A stretch of DNA of 40,014 nt from positions 1-40,014 of the forward strand of contig WANR01000044.1 in the NCBI GenBank assembly GCA_015521705.1. Direction: 5' to 3'. Shown here one piece after another: positions 1-7,764 of the stretch (positions are counted from its first letter, which is position 1; the number at the start of each line of letters is the position of its first letter). The notes below the pieces were generated by a model, which saw only the letters and a program-made list of their open reading frames with translations, made no database searches and was not told the origin of the DNA. The DNA comes from Desulfurococcales archaeon. Its GTDB lineage: Archaea > Thermoproteota > Thermoprotei_A > Sulfolobales > Acidilobaceae. Made by a program: the position numbers and the translations under genes.

Positions 1-66
1 GTTCTCGGCTAGGCCAGATTTTTATATTGATTCACACAACCTAAATCTACTAGAGGGGTACCTCGG

Positions 67-2340
67 TTGAGGGCTAATGCCATAGCTCTGTTCCTTGTGC
101 TCCTCGTAGTAGCCTCAGGGGTTCCTTCAACACTTGCACAGGAAGCCATCGGTGCTGGTGCACAGGGAAGGGTAGTACTTTTGAGCATCGATGCCGCGAG
201 GCCAGACTTCTTTAAAAAATACGCCAGAGAAGGAGTTATGCCCAACCTAGCCTCGCTATTAGAGCAAGGCGTCATGGCCAAGGGCATGATAGTCGCCTTC
301 CCCTCAGCGACAGCCGTTTCGCATGCCGTGCTTTCTACAGGAGCGCCTCCGGGCATTAATGGTATTACCGGTAACAGGATTCATCTTCCAGGGACCAAGG
401 TTACTGACAGGGTTCTGGGATTCAGGGCCGAGTATCTCGAGGCCGAGCCTATATGGGTCACGGCGGACAGGGAGGGTTTAAAAGTTATAGTGCTGGCTTT
501 CCCCCAGTCGACTCCTAGCTTCTGGGAAGATAAGCTCGAGAACGCCCAAATGTTTAACCCATACGACGCCTTCCTGTTCCCGATAACGTTCTCAGCTCTC
601 TACACGACCAACCAGTCCGTTAGCAGGGCAACATACATAGAGCTAGTGGAGCCCACCAACTGGTCCAACCTAGACCAGCTAGGCATCCAGGGGCCCGCGT
701 ACGAGTCCTCTATAAAGGTGGGCGACGACACGTGGTACATACTAGTGTTCGACAGCACCGGCGACGGGTCCCTGGACAAGGTGGCGATAGTCCCCAGGGA
801 TAAGGACGCCTCGAAGGCTGCCGCTATACTATCTGAGGGAGAATGGAGCAGGCCAATAAACACGACCATAACCTACAAGGGCTCCACATACGTCGTGGCC
901 CCCAGGTTCAAGGCCCTAAACCTCACAGAGGAGAACTTCAGGCTGTACAGGTCGCTCATGAGGCCGAACGCCTTCTGGTTCAACGAGAAGAGCGAGGACC
1001 TAGCGTGGAGGATATGGAACAATGTGGTGACTAGGACAGGGATGATAACTGACGGGGACTGGTTCGGCCTAGTGAATGGGTGGTTCGGCGTGGACACCTA
1101 CATGGAGACGGTGAGGTTCACCAACGAGTTCTTCAGGGAGGCTGCAAGGTACGTGCTGGAGAACGAGGAGTTCGACCTGCTGATAACCTATACTCCTGTA
1201 ATAGACAACGTCTTCCACCAGTTCCTGGGCATGGCGGACCCCGAGATGCCATACTATAGGCCCGAGTTCGAGGACTACCTTAGGGAAGCCCATGGGTACG
1301 TCGACTCCTTCATAGGGGCTATAATGGATAACATCGACCTAAAGAGGGACGCCTTTATAATAGTATCAGACCATGGACAGTGGAGCGTGAAGAAGTTCGT
1401 CCACATAAATAGCCTGCTGGCGAGCGAGGGCCTACTAGTCCTCGACGAGAACGGGAGAATAGACCTGTCAAAGACAAAGGCCTACTACATAGGGTATAAC
1501 CAGATCTTCGTGAACCTCCAGGGAAGAGAGGCTAATGGAACCGTACCCCTCGAAGAGTACAGGGAAGTGGTTTCAGAGATAATGGAGGCTCTCTCGTCGC
1601 TGGAGGACCCAGAAACAGGAGAGCCTGTAGTCTCCTTTGTTGGAACCCGCGAGGAGGGGAGCGTGCTGGGACTCTTCGGGCCCCGGGCTGGAGACGTCAT
1701 TTTCAGCCTCAGGCCGAACTATGCAGCCTCTGGCAGTATAAGAGCCGAGAATGGAGAGTTCATAATCTTCTCTGACCCAGTACCGTTAAAAACGGTGACA
1801 GGCGTCCACGGCGACTTGCCATACTACGAGGAGCTGCTGGGGGTCTTCATAGCTGCAGGCGCTGGCATTCCTAGGGGAGAGCTAGGCTTCGTTAGCGCCC
1901 TCTCCGTAGCCCCCACATTATCGCTCCTACTCGATATACCACACCCGAGCAACTCGATTGGAGCCCCGCTAGGCATCCTGGCTCCCGAGACTATAACCGA
2001 GACCCTAACCGAGACAACTACCGAAACCGTGACTGAAACCACCACCACAGAGATAACGGTCACTGAAACCTTCACGGAGACCCAAATCATTACCGATGTC
2101 AGAGTAGTCACAGAGACAGAGACCCTGACAAGAACCGAGACAACAACTCTGACAACCACAATAGAGAGGACTGTGAGGGAGGAGACTACCGTCACTGAGA
2201 CCACTACTATGGTTACTACAACAACGGCCACTACAACAACTACTGAAACGGTTGAGAGGCTGAGCGGGACTGCGGCCGCTGGAGTCTTAGTGCTGGGGCT
2301 GGTGATAGGCTTCCTGGCCTCGAGAATGCTCCGCCGCTAG
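67..2340 (+). CDS. Surface-anchored type I phosphodiesterase / nucleotide pyrophosphatase family protein
   Basis: This is a secreted alkaline-phosphatase-superfamily hydrolase expected to cleave phosphodiester or pyrophosphate bonds outside the cell; the true substrate is unknown. Residues 1-25 are a signal peptide. Metal and nucleophile motifs are visible: LLSIDAARPDFF with D42, FPSATAVSHA at 78-87 (T82 aligns with the NPP nucleophile), VSDHGQW, and a later VHGD. A Thr/Glu-rich stalk spans roughly residues 640-730, followed by one C-terminal membrane segment and a basic tail (SRMLRR), so the enzyme is probably tethered to the outer face of the membrane. The start is TTG, preceded by an AGAGGGGT ribosome-binding sequence, with a TATA-like TTTTATATT at about 19-27. 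At 757 aa it is longer than typical family members because of the stalk. The family call is firm and the substrate open. Confidence 0.85.
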   Translation: MRANAIALFLVLLVVASGVPSTLAQEAIGAGAQGRVVLLSIDAARPDFFKKYAREGVMPNLASLLEQGVMAKGMIVAFPSATAVSHAVLSTGAPPGINGITGNRIHLPGTKVTDRVLGFRAEYLEAEPIWVTADREGLKVIVLAFPQSTPSFWEDKLENAQMFNPYDAFLFPITFSALYTTNQSVSRATYIELVEPTNWSNLDQLGIQGPAYESSIKVGDDTWYILVFDSTGDGSLDKVAIVPRDKDASKAAAILSEGEWSRPINTTITYKGSTYVVAPRFKALNLTEENFRLYRSLMRPNAFWFNEKSEDLAWRIWNNVVTRTGMITDGDWFGLVNGWFGVDTYMETVRFTNEFFREAARYVLENEEFDLLITYTPVIDNVFHQFLGMADPEMPYYRPEFEDYLREAHGYVDSFIGAIMDNIDLKRDAFIIVSDHGQWSVKKFVHINSLLASEGLLVLDENGRIDLSKTKAYYIGYNQIFVNLQGREANGTVPLEEYREVVSEIMEALSSLEDPETGEPVVSFVGTREEGSVLGLFGPRAGDVIFSLRPNYAASGSIRAENGEFIIFSDPVPLKTVTGVHGDLPYYEELLGVFIAAGAGIPRGELGFVSALSVAPTLSLLLDIPHPSNSIGAPLGILAPETITETLTETTTETVTETTTTEITVTETFTETQIITDVRVVTETETLTRTETTTLTTTIERTVREETTVTETTTMVTTTTATTTTTETVERLSGTAAAGVLVLGLVIGFLASRMLRR
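1981..2250 (+). repeat. Imperfect tandem ACCGAGAC-like repeats encoding a Thr/Glu stalk
   Basis: The DNA is a run of degenerate short units such as accgagac and actgaaacc, encoding T-E-T-x-T-E style repeats. It forms the stalk of the upstream phosphodiesterase. Such Thr/Val/Glu stalks are common in crenarchaeal surface proteins, and a shorter TETVTE stretch occurs in the nitrate reductase gamma-like protein near 20560-20600. Confidence 0.7.
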
Positions 2341-2404
2341 CCATAGTTCTCCTAAAAATAAATTCCAAAGAGAACCTTTTTGAGATAAATTCCTCCCGGG
2401 GTTT

Positions 2405-2896
2405 TTACCTCTTGTAGCCTATCTTCCTCAGGAGCTCCTTTCTTTCCCTGACGTCCTCTTCGCTCTCCACGCCTAGCGGTTTGAAGCCGTCGGCTACTCC
2501 TAGTAGGGCCCTCTGCTCCCCTAGGTCGGCTACTATGACCTTCACGGGGTTGGCTGTAGCGGCGTCTATCGAGACCACTTCCTGCACGTTCTTTATGGCG
2601 TTCAGCACGTTGATCGGCCAAGCATTCTTGAGGTAGATGACGAACACGTGGCCAGCACCTATACGCCTGCAGGCCTCCACGGCCAGCTTGACGAGCTCCT
2701 CGTCGTTGCCGTCGCGCCTGATAAGCCTCTTGCCTGAGGCCTCGTTGAACGCTACGCCAAACCTTATAGCCGTGGAGCTCGTTATAAGGGCCTCGTAGAG
2801 GTCTTCAACAGTCTTGATGAAGTGGGTCCTCCCAATAATAACGTTAGTGCCCTCAGGAACATCTATATCGACAACTTCCAGCCTAACACCAGACAC
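2405..2896 (-). CDS. Adenosine-specific kinase family protein (DUF355/COG1839)
   Basis: The 163-aa protein matches the small archaeal adenosine-specific kinase family known from Pyrobaculum structural work. Recognisable segments are the N-terminal [38 protein letters not shown] in the middle, [20 protein letters not shown], and the C-terminal [13 protein letters not shown]. It is full length for the family and is predicted to be cytoplasmic. The biochemical role in vivo is not well established. The start is GTG with GGGGGTGTG about 8 nt upstream and a TATA-like element (TTATACTT on the minus strand, near 2922). It is a single-gene unit, not obviously in an operon with its neighbours. Confidence 0.85.
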   Translation of the reverse strand: MSGVRLEVVDIDVPEGTNVIIGRTHFIKTVEDLYEALITSSTAIRFGVAFNEASGKRLIRRDGNDEELVKLAVEACRRIGAGHVFVIYLKNAWPINVLNAIKNVQEVVSIDAATANPVKVIVADLGEQRALLGVADGFKPLGVESEEDVRERKELLRKIGYKR

Positions 2897-3304
2897 AGGA
2901 ACACACCCCCGTGAAGTATAACCGAGGCCTCAAGTATTAAATTGCTTTAATCCCGCTTGGCCACATTCACAGTGGTAGGGCTTCCCGGTAACCTAGGGAT
3001 CCCTAGCCGAGACATGTCCCCAAATATAATAGTTACTCTACGTAACACCAGGAAGAACCATTTACTCCCGGAGAACCGTTCTGGCCCGTTAGAGTATTTG
3101 GAGCATGCTCTAGAGGATTCCCAGCCCTATCCTTCCCAGTAATGAAGAGGTGTTTCCCCAGAAATTTCTGGGGAAACCAGCGAGAACTAGACGCTAAAAA
3201 CCCTACCCGTGCCTGGGGGGCAGAGAATGAATAGTAAGATGCAACCAGTAGTTAACCGTCTATTCGGGGCCTTCTAGACGCATAGATCTCCACACTTATA
3301 TCGT
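2897..3304. other. Intergenic region with several dyads, no convincing gene
   Basis: This 408-base gap lies between two minus-strand genes. It holds the promoter of the adenosine-kinase-like gene at its left end, a 14-bp palindrome CTAGGGATCCCTAG at 2993-3006, a short dyad AGAACCGTTCT near 3080, and a 26-bp perfect palindrome at 3152-3177. A 61-codon plus-strand reading frame at 2957-3142 has no recognisable features and no clear ribosome-binding site. I see no tRNA or CRISPR unit. Confidence 0.5.
3152..3177. repeat. 26-bp perfect palindrome
   Basis: The left half is gtttccccagaaa and the right half is its exact reverse complement, so 13 + 13 bases pair without mismatch. As RNA it could form a 10-11 bp stem with an A/U loop. 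It lies 128 bases downstream of the NikR-like gene and about 255 bases upstream of the adenosine-kinase-like gene. No T-tract follows on either strand, so a simple terminator is not clearly indicated. A protein-binding site or a remnant element is equally possible. Confidence 0.6.
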
Positions 3305-3682
3305 CTATGGTATGTGGATGAACCTGGTCTTGCAGTTACTAGACTCTATTGCCTCATGCAGCTTCATTATTCTCTCGGAGGATCCTGAAACTATTAGGAG
3401 GTCGATGCATCCCTCCTCTAAGTGTGCATGTATGTGGGCGGCTGTTATGTCCCTGTACCCTTCTATGATCCGGGTAAAGCCCTTATGAGGCTCGTCGCTG
3501 CATGCCACAAGGATCACGCCGTTGCAGGCGTGTGATCTCAACAGGTGTTCATAGTCGTCTATCATGGCCTTAACCGCTCTCTCTACGAGGCTACTCCTAT
3601 CAGTGGACAGTGCTTGCGAGATCCTGTCGAGCCGAGAGGCTAGCTCCTCGGAGAGGCTCACGCCAAACCTTCTCTTAGCCAA
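3305..3682 (-). CDS. NikR-like ribbon-helix-helix metal-responsive regulator
   Basis: The 125-aa protein has an N-terminal ribbon-helix-helix DNA-binding domain (residues 3-48, FGVSLSEELASRLDRIS) and a C-terminal ACT-like metal-binding domain as in NikR. Candidate ligands are H66 (DEPHKGF), the H83-x-H85-x-H87 cluster and C92 in HIHAHLEEGC. These resemble the H76/H87/H89/C95 set of E. coli NikR, but with one residue fewer between the His pair and the Cys. The start is TTG with GGAGG 6 nt upstream, 2 bases after the permease stop codon. It is the third gene of the minus-strand ATPase-permease-regulator unit and most likely controls that unit and the divergent binding-protein gene. Whether it senses Ni, Zn or another metal cannot be read from sequence. 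Confidence 0.85.
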   Translation of the reverse strand: MAKRRFGVSLSEELASRLDRISQALSTDRSSLVERAVKAMIDDYEHLLRSHACNGVILVACSDEPHKGFTRIIEGYRDITAAHIHAHLEEGCIDLLIVSGSSERIMKLHEAIESSNCKTRFIHIP

Positions 3683-3684
3683 GG

Positions 3685-4542
3685 CTAGCCTCCACGTAGT
3701 ATTCTAGTGTACAGGAATAATAATACTAGTATAGCGCCGGAGGCGCCTGAAGGGCTTATATCCAGGACTACGGCGATAGCCAGTCCAGCTATGGATGCCG
3801 AGAGCCCTATGACAGCGCTTGTTAGTAGCCCCTTGCGCCAGCCCTTAACTATGTGAGAAGCCACGATTCCTGGGAGAATGAGTAGGACGTGCTCCAGAAC
3901 GAAGCCCACGATCCTCAGCATGCCCACAGTAACCACTCCCAAGACCAGGTATAGTGATAGGTCCCACAGCAGCCCCCTAGCAGTGCCTAGCAGTGACTCT
4001 TCCCTCAGGAGGCCTAGATACACAAGCCTCCACCCGTGAGTAGCGAAGACGGCTAGTAGCGTCGCAGCCATGGCTAGCAATAGTAAGGCCTCACCAGGGT
4101 TCGTCAATAGAGGATCCCCTATTATTAGGCCAATAACCTCGCCCCCGGAAACGGAGACCCTGTACAAGGCTAGAACCGCTATGGTGCTAGAGAGGGATAC
4201 AAGAAACCCGGCCGCGATGTCGGCGTTGAGACCCTTATAGACGAGGTAGCCAGTAGTTACTATTATCACGACGCCCAGTAGAATGGAGGAGGAGAGCCAC
4301 CATAAGCCAAGGCCGCTGAAGAAAAGGGCTGAAACACTGGCAGAGGCTAGGGCTACATGAGGCGCCGCGCCGGCCATGAATAATAGCCCTCTCGCGTGGA
4401 GCACGGAGCTCAAAGCACCATAGGCCAGGCCGGCCGACGACATGGCCAGGATCCACGACAGAGGATACTTTAGGGATAACAGGTATGCCGCTGCAAGCGC
4501 TGAAACAGCTACTACCGCTACTCCCCTGTCGGGCCCATCCAC
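3685..4542 (-). CDS. ABC-3 family metal transporter permease (ZnuB-like)
   Basis: This 285-aa polytopic protein has about eight hydrophobic segments and matches the Zn/Mn/Fe-type ABC-3 permease family. Recognisable features are the RGLLFMAGAAPHVALASAS segment (family H-A-L/S motif near residues 50-70), GFLVSLSSTIAVLALY in the middle, and SHIVKGWRKGLLTSAVIGL near the end. It forms the membrane channel for metal import, paired with the overlapping upstream ATPase. The start is GTG with a GGGTGA core 6 nt upstream, and it overlaps the ATPase gene by 25 bases, implying translational coupling. The downstream gene is the NikR-like regulator. Confidence 0.85.
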   Translation of the reverse strand: MDGPDRGVAVVAVSALAAAYLLSLKYPLSWILAMSSAGLAYGALSSVLHARGLLFMAGAAPHVALASASVSALFFSGLGLWWLSSSILLGVVIIVTTGYLVYKGLNADIAAGFLVSLSSTIAVLALYRVSVSGGEVIGLIIGDPLLTNPGEALLLLAMAATLLAVFATHGWRLVYLGLLREESLLGTARGLLWDLSLYLVLGVVTVGMLRIVGFVLEHVLLILPGIVASHIVKGWRKGLLTSAVIGLSASIAGLAIAVVLDISPSGASGAILVLLFLYTRILRGG

Positions 4543-5285
4543 GTCTGGTCACCCGCTAGCTGGCCGAGGGTCTTCCATAATTCCCTGCTACTCAGAACCT
4601 GGTGGGGACTACCTGCAGCTATCAGCCTCTTATTCAGCACCACGAGCTTCCTGGTGGCCTCGTAGAGGATAGAGGGGTCGTGCGTGGTAACCAATACCAG
4701 GGCCCGCTTAGAGTAGCGCTCTATGAGTCCCGCCAGGGCTCTGGAAGCTGCCGGGTCCAGGAAGGTGAACGGCTCGTCTAGGAGCAGTATCTGGGGCTCG
4801 AAGGCTATGGCCCTGGCTAGTAGTACTCTCTTGAGGATGCCGCCGCTCAGCTCTGATAGCTTGTAGCCATACATCTCTGGAGGTATCTTGCAGGACTCTA
4901 GGGCCCTTTCAACCACTTCATGGACAGGCTTCCCATTACTAACGGGCATTCTAAGCCTTGTAGACGCTTCTACAAACTCGTAGACTGTCATAGGGTTTGT
5001 TGGAGGGGGATCGAAATATTGTGGAACGTAGCCTACCAGGTCGTATGTGTTTCCAGGCCAAGGTTTACCCCCAACCTCCACTACGACCTTGCCCCTTACA
5101 GGCCTGACGGCTCCCATTATTGTTTTGAGGAGCGTTGTTTTGCCTGCACCGTTTGGCCCTAGTATCTGGACGAGGCCCGGGCCTTCTAAGTTAAGCGTCA
5201 CAGAGTCCAGGGCTACCTTACTGTTATAGGCCACAGTCACGCCGGCCAGTCTTATAGCCAGGCTGTGAGCCAAGGCTTGAGGCAC
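4518..5285 (-). CDS. ABC transporter ATPase, metal uptake (ZnuC-like)
   Basis: This 255-aa nucleotide-binding subunit energises metal import. Visible motifs are Walker A GPNGAGKT (43-50), Q-loop VPQYF around Q89, signature LSGGI (146-150, with Ile replacing the usual final Gln), Walker B LLLDEP (167-172) and the H-loop in TTHDPS. It is first in a minus-strand operon with the permease and the NikR-like regulator. The start is GTG. A TATA box read on the minus strand (CTATATAAG, about 5312-5320) sits roughly 30 bases upstream, and a perfect 18-bp palindrome lies between it and the start, an arrangement that suggests repression. Confidence 0.9.
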   Translation of the reverse strand: MPQALAHSLAIRLAGVTVAYNSKVALDSVTLNLEGPGLVQILGPNGAGKTTLLKTIMGAVRPVRGKVVVEVGGKPWPGNTYDLVGYVPQYFDPPPTNPMTVYEFVEASTRLRMPVSNGKPVHEVVERALESCKIPPEMYGYKLSELSGGILKRVLLARAIAFEPQILLLDEPFTFLDPAASRALAGLIERYSKRALVLVTTHDPSILYEATRKLVVLNKRLIAAGSPHQVLSSRELWKTLGQLAGDQTWMGPTGE

Positions 5286-5296
5286 CGCTAAGAATA

Positions 5297-5314
5297 AAGT
5301 CTGTGCACAGACTT
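5297..5314. promoter_or_regulatory. 18-bp perfect palindromic operator candidate
   Basis: The sequence AAGTCTGTGCACAGACTT equals its own reverse complement. It lies in the 49-base space between the divergent ATPase operon and the binding-protein gene. It covers -12 to -29 relative to the ATPase start and abuts the shared TATA-rich element TTATATAG at 5313-5320. It is the obvious candidate site for the NikR-like regulator encoded in the same locus. The assignment is by position only. Confidence 0.65.
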
Positions 5315-5333
5315 ATATAGATTCGGTGTGAAA

Positions 5334-5341
5334 TGTGCACA
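5334..5341. promoter_or_regulatory. Second TGTGCACA core overlapping a start codon
   Basis: The 8-bp core TGTGCACA, which is also the centre of the 18-bp palindrome at 5297-5314, recurs here and overlaps the GTG start of the binding-protein gene. The two core centres are 32 bp apart, about three helical turns, which would place both on the same DNA face. Confidence 0.4.
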
Positions 5342-6219
5342 CAACCAGCCATCTCAGCTACCTAGCAGCCGTGGCAATACTATCCCTAAGCCTTACGGCA
5401 CTAGTAATGCCGGGAACCACCAGGTATGAGAGTGGCGGACTACTGGTAGTAGCCACTTTTCCCGGCATAGAGGGGGATCTTGCAACTATCCTGTGCCCCG
5501 GAGACGTCTTGGAATCGCTCCCACCTACCCTGGATCCCCACTCGCCGGCCCTGAGGCCATCCTTCATAAAACTACTGGAAAAAGCAGATATAGTAGTAAC
5601 AATGGCGCACACCAGGGCGGACCAGGTAGCAGAATCCCTGATGGGAGAGGCTGGAGCCATAAATGTTGAAAGGCTGGCAAGAGAGCCCCCCACGGTAAGC
5701 GGTAAGGCTGGCAGGCACTACCCCATATACAACCCTCTCAACTACGCGGTCCTCATGGAAAAACTGTCCCTAGCACTGGCCTCGGCTAGGCCCGAGTGCA
5801 GAGACCATTACATGGAAAACGCGAGAGCCCTGGCTACAAGAGCCCTAGCAGTGTACTGGGCCCTCAAGGATTCCCTGGCGGGATCCAAAGCTGTGGTATC
5901 CTCAGCACTCATAGTAGGCTCTATATCCTGGCTCGGGGTAGACATTAGCATAGTCCTCTCAGCAGGCCCCGAAGCCCAGACAACGCCTGGAAACCTTCTC
6001 GAAGCAGAGAAGGCCCTGTCAACAGGGGCAATAGCAGTTGCAATGGTTGACCAGAACGGCACGCCGATAGACAGAGCGTCAAGCTGGCTAGTCAGCAAGG
6101 CTAAGAAGCACGGATCACAGCTAATCCTGGTGGAAACTCCCTTCAGCGGGACACCACTCATAGAGAAAATAGAAGGCGTTGCCCTACAAGCATTGATGAT
6201 CAGTGGGAACACAAGCTAG
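5335..6219 (+). CDS. Metal ABC transporter substrate-binding protein (ZnuA-like)
   Basis: The 294-aa protein has an N-terminal signal/anchor segment (residues 8-26) and a cluster A-I type metal-binding fold. The first-lobe motif LDPHSPALRPS carries the metal-ligand His typical of ZnuA-like proteins. A second segment, HYPIYNPLNYAVLMEKL, matches the region supplying another ligand, and VDQNGTPIDRASSWL fits the C-terminal lobe. There is no His-rich loop of the kind seen in bacterial ZnuA. It would capture the metal outside the cell for the divergent ATPase/permease pair. The GTG start is very close to the TATA-like element, so a leaderless message or a start slightly downstream is possible. Confidence 0.8.
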   Translation: MHTTSHLSYLAAVAILSLSLTALVMPGTTRYESGGLLVVATFPGIEGDLATILCPGDVLESLPPTLDPHSPALRPSFIKLLEKADIVVTMAHTRADQVAESLMGEAGAINVERLAREPPTVSGKAGRHYPIYNPLNYAVLMEKLSLALASARPECRDHYMENARALATRALAVYWALKDSLAGSKAVVSSALIVGSISWLGVDISIVLSAGPEAQTTPGNLLEAEKALSTGAIAVAMVDQNGTPIDRASSWLVSKAKKHGSQLILVETPFSGTPLIEKIEGVALQALMISGNTS

Positions 6220-6348
6220 GGTTCAAAGGGCCGCGGCAGGCATAAGTGGCTAGCACCAGGCCCAGCATTTAATACCATTAGGTAGCTCTACTAGTTCCGC
6301 CACTTCAAGGCTTAAACCTTTAAACTCTTAGATCCAAGGAATTTCTCC

Positions 6349-7764
6349 TTAAAAGAAAGCATCGAGGCCCCTGCGCTTTTCCTCAGGTTTGGCTCTTCTC
6401 TTACCCTTTCCGGGTTTTTCCACGCCAGGCCTAGACTTGCCTGTAGTCTCGGTCACAGGCTCTAATCGGGCCCTCTTAATTTTATCTATGGCTCTTAGTA
6501 TCTCAGAGGACCTCTTACCAGCTATTAGGGAGACCTCGTCCTTGTTCATCTCGTAGCCGATGGCTAGTCTTGCAGCTGTGGTGGGGTCTGGCGCTTCTCT
6601 GAATATTACGTAGAGGAAGGGTAGTATCTCTCTCTTAACGGTAGATGATGAAGCGTGGAGTCTCCTAGCCAGTCTGAGTGCCAGCCTCTCTCTTATCTCC
6701 CTGGAAGACTTCGTCATGGCCATTAACTTTATCCTGTCAGGATAGGAGTAGCTAGTCTTCTCAACCCCTCCTTCTTTCCGGGCCATAGCTACTCCAGGGC
6801 CTATCAGGTCGAATAGGTAGGATAGCAGGGCCCAGTGGCCCTTGAACTTGGCCCTGGAGAGGAAAACCGTGGCCCTGGAGAGGGAGTCCAGAGCCCTGAA
6901 TACGTCGCCAGGCTCTGAGTATTTTCTGGGGATGTTGTCGTTGAGCCAGGAGATCAGCGTCTCGTAGTCCTCCTCGCTGTTGGTAACGGCTCTTTTGGCT
7001 GTCCACGCGTACTTGGCGTAGAAGACCTGGTTAAGAACCCTCCACAGGTCAATGCTCTTCTCCCTGCCCCTAACTATCGCGCGTGCCAGGCCTATCGTGA
7101 CCCTACCATAGCCCTCCGCGAGTGCCTGCAGGTCGTTTATCGCTGATCTTAGGTCCCCCATGCTCTTCTCGGCTATAAATCTTAAAGCCTCCCTCTCACA
7201 CTCCAGGCCCTCTGCATCGCATATCCTTTGGAGCAAAGACACTATGTGCGTCAGAGATAGGCTGTTGAACTGAACCATTTCCACGAGGTTTCTCAGGGGT
7301 CTCAGCTGCTCCTTCCAGGGGTCGTTGGCAGTCATAACTATCGGGTTCTCGGTTTCAGGGATTATTTCCATGAGAGCTGTGAGGCCGCCCGCATCCTCTT
7401 TGGGCGCTATGCCGTCTATTTCGTCTAGCAGGATCACTATGCCTCTCTTGAAAAGGGGCCTCTTCTTGGCCGCTGCTCCTACAACCCTCCTAACATCCTC
7501 CGCCTTCCTATAATCGCTGGCGTTCAGTTCTATCAGCTGGAGGTCGTACTCGCTAGCTATGGCCTCTATGAGGCTGGTCTTCCCCACACCCGGCGGGCCA
7601 TAGAGTAGGAGGGCCCTCTTGGAGGGCTTCCTCCCCTCAAGCCATGCCCTGAACCAGGGCAGTATAACCTTCTTGGCCCTTTCCTGGTCGACGACGTCAT
7701 CGATCCTCCTAGGCCTGTACTTTATGACCCAGGGAAGCCTTCTGGCCCTGGCCTGAACGCTCAA
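6349..7764 (-). CDS. rfcL: Replication factor C large subunit
   Basis: The clamp-loader large subunit works with RfcS to open PCNA at primer ends. It has an RFC box PWVIKYRPRRIDDVV, Walker A GPPGVGKT, Walker B LLDEID and the sensor region MTANDPW. The basic C-terminus ends RRGLDAFF, a classic PCNA-interacting (PIP) box. The chosen start is TTG at 7764: it overlaps the rfcS stop as TTGA and has GGTGG 6 nt upstream. An in-frame ATG at 7803 would lie 43 bases inside rfcS and add 13 residues without family support. With the TTG start the protein is 471 aa, a usual RfcL length. It is co-transcribed with rfcS. Confidence 0.93.
   Translation of the reverse strand: MSVQARARRLPWVIKYRPRRIDDVVDQERAKKVILPWFRAWLEGRKPSKRALLLYGPPGVGKTSLIEAIASEYDLQLIELNASDYRKAEDVRRVVGAAAKKRPLFKRGIVILLDEIDGIAPKEDAGGLTALMEIIPETENPIVMTANDPWKEQLRPLRNLVEMVQFNSLSLTHIVSLLQRICDAEGLECEREALRFIAEKSMGDLRSAINDLQALAEGYGRVTIGLARAIVRGREKSIDLWRVLNQVFYAKYAWTAKRAVTNSEEDYETLISWLNDNIPRKYSEPGDVFRALDSLSRATVFLSRAKFKGHWALLSYLFDLIGPGVAMARKEGGVEKTSYSYPDRIKLMAMTKSSREIRERLALRLARRLHASSSTVKREILPFLYVIFREAPDPTTAARLAIGYEMNKDEVSLIAGKRSSEILRAIDKIKRARLEPVTETTGKSRPGVEKPGKGKRRAKPEEKRRGLDAFF

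Noticed and set aside
1824-2231. 135-codon Val/Ser-rich minus-strand frame
   Set aside because: It is the complement of the Thr/Glu stalk repeats of the phosphodiesterase; its composition is a mirror of that repeat and no start signal precedes it.
2957-3142. 61-codon plus-strand frame in the intergenic gap
   Set aside because: No recognisable domain, no clear ribosome-binding site, and the region is full of dyads better explained as noncoding.
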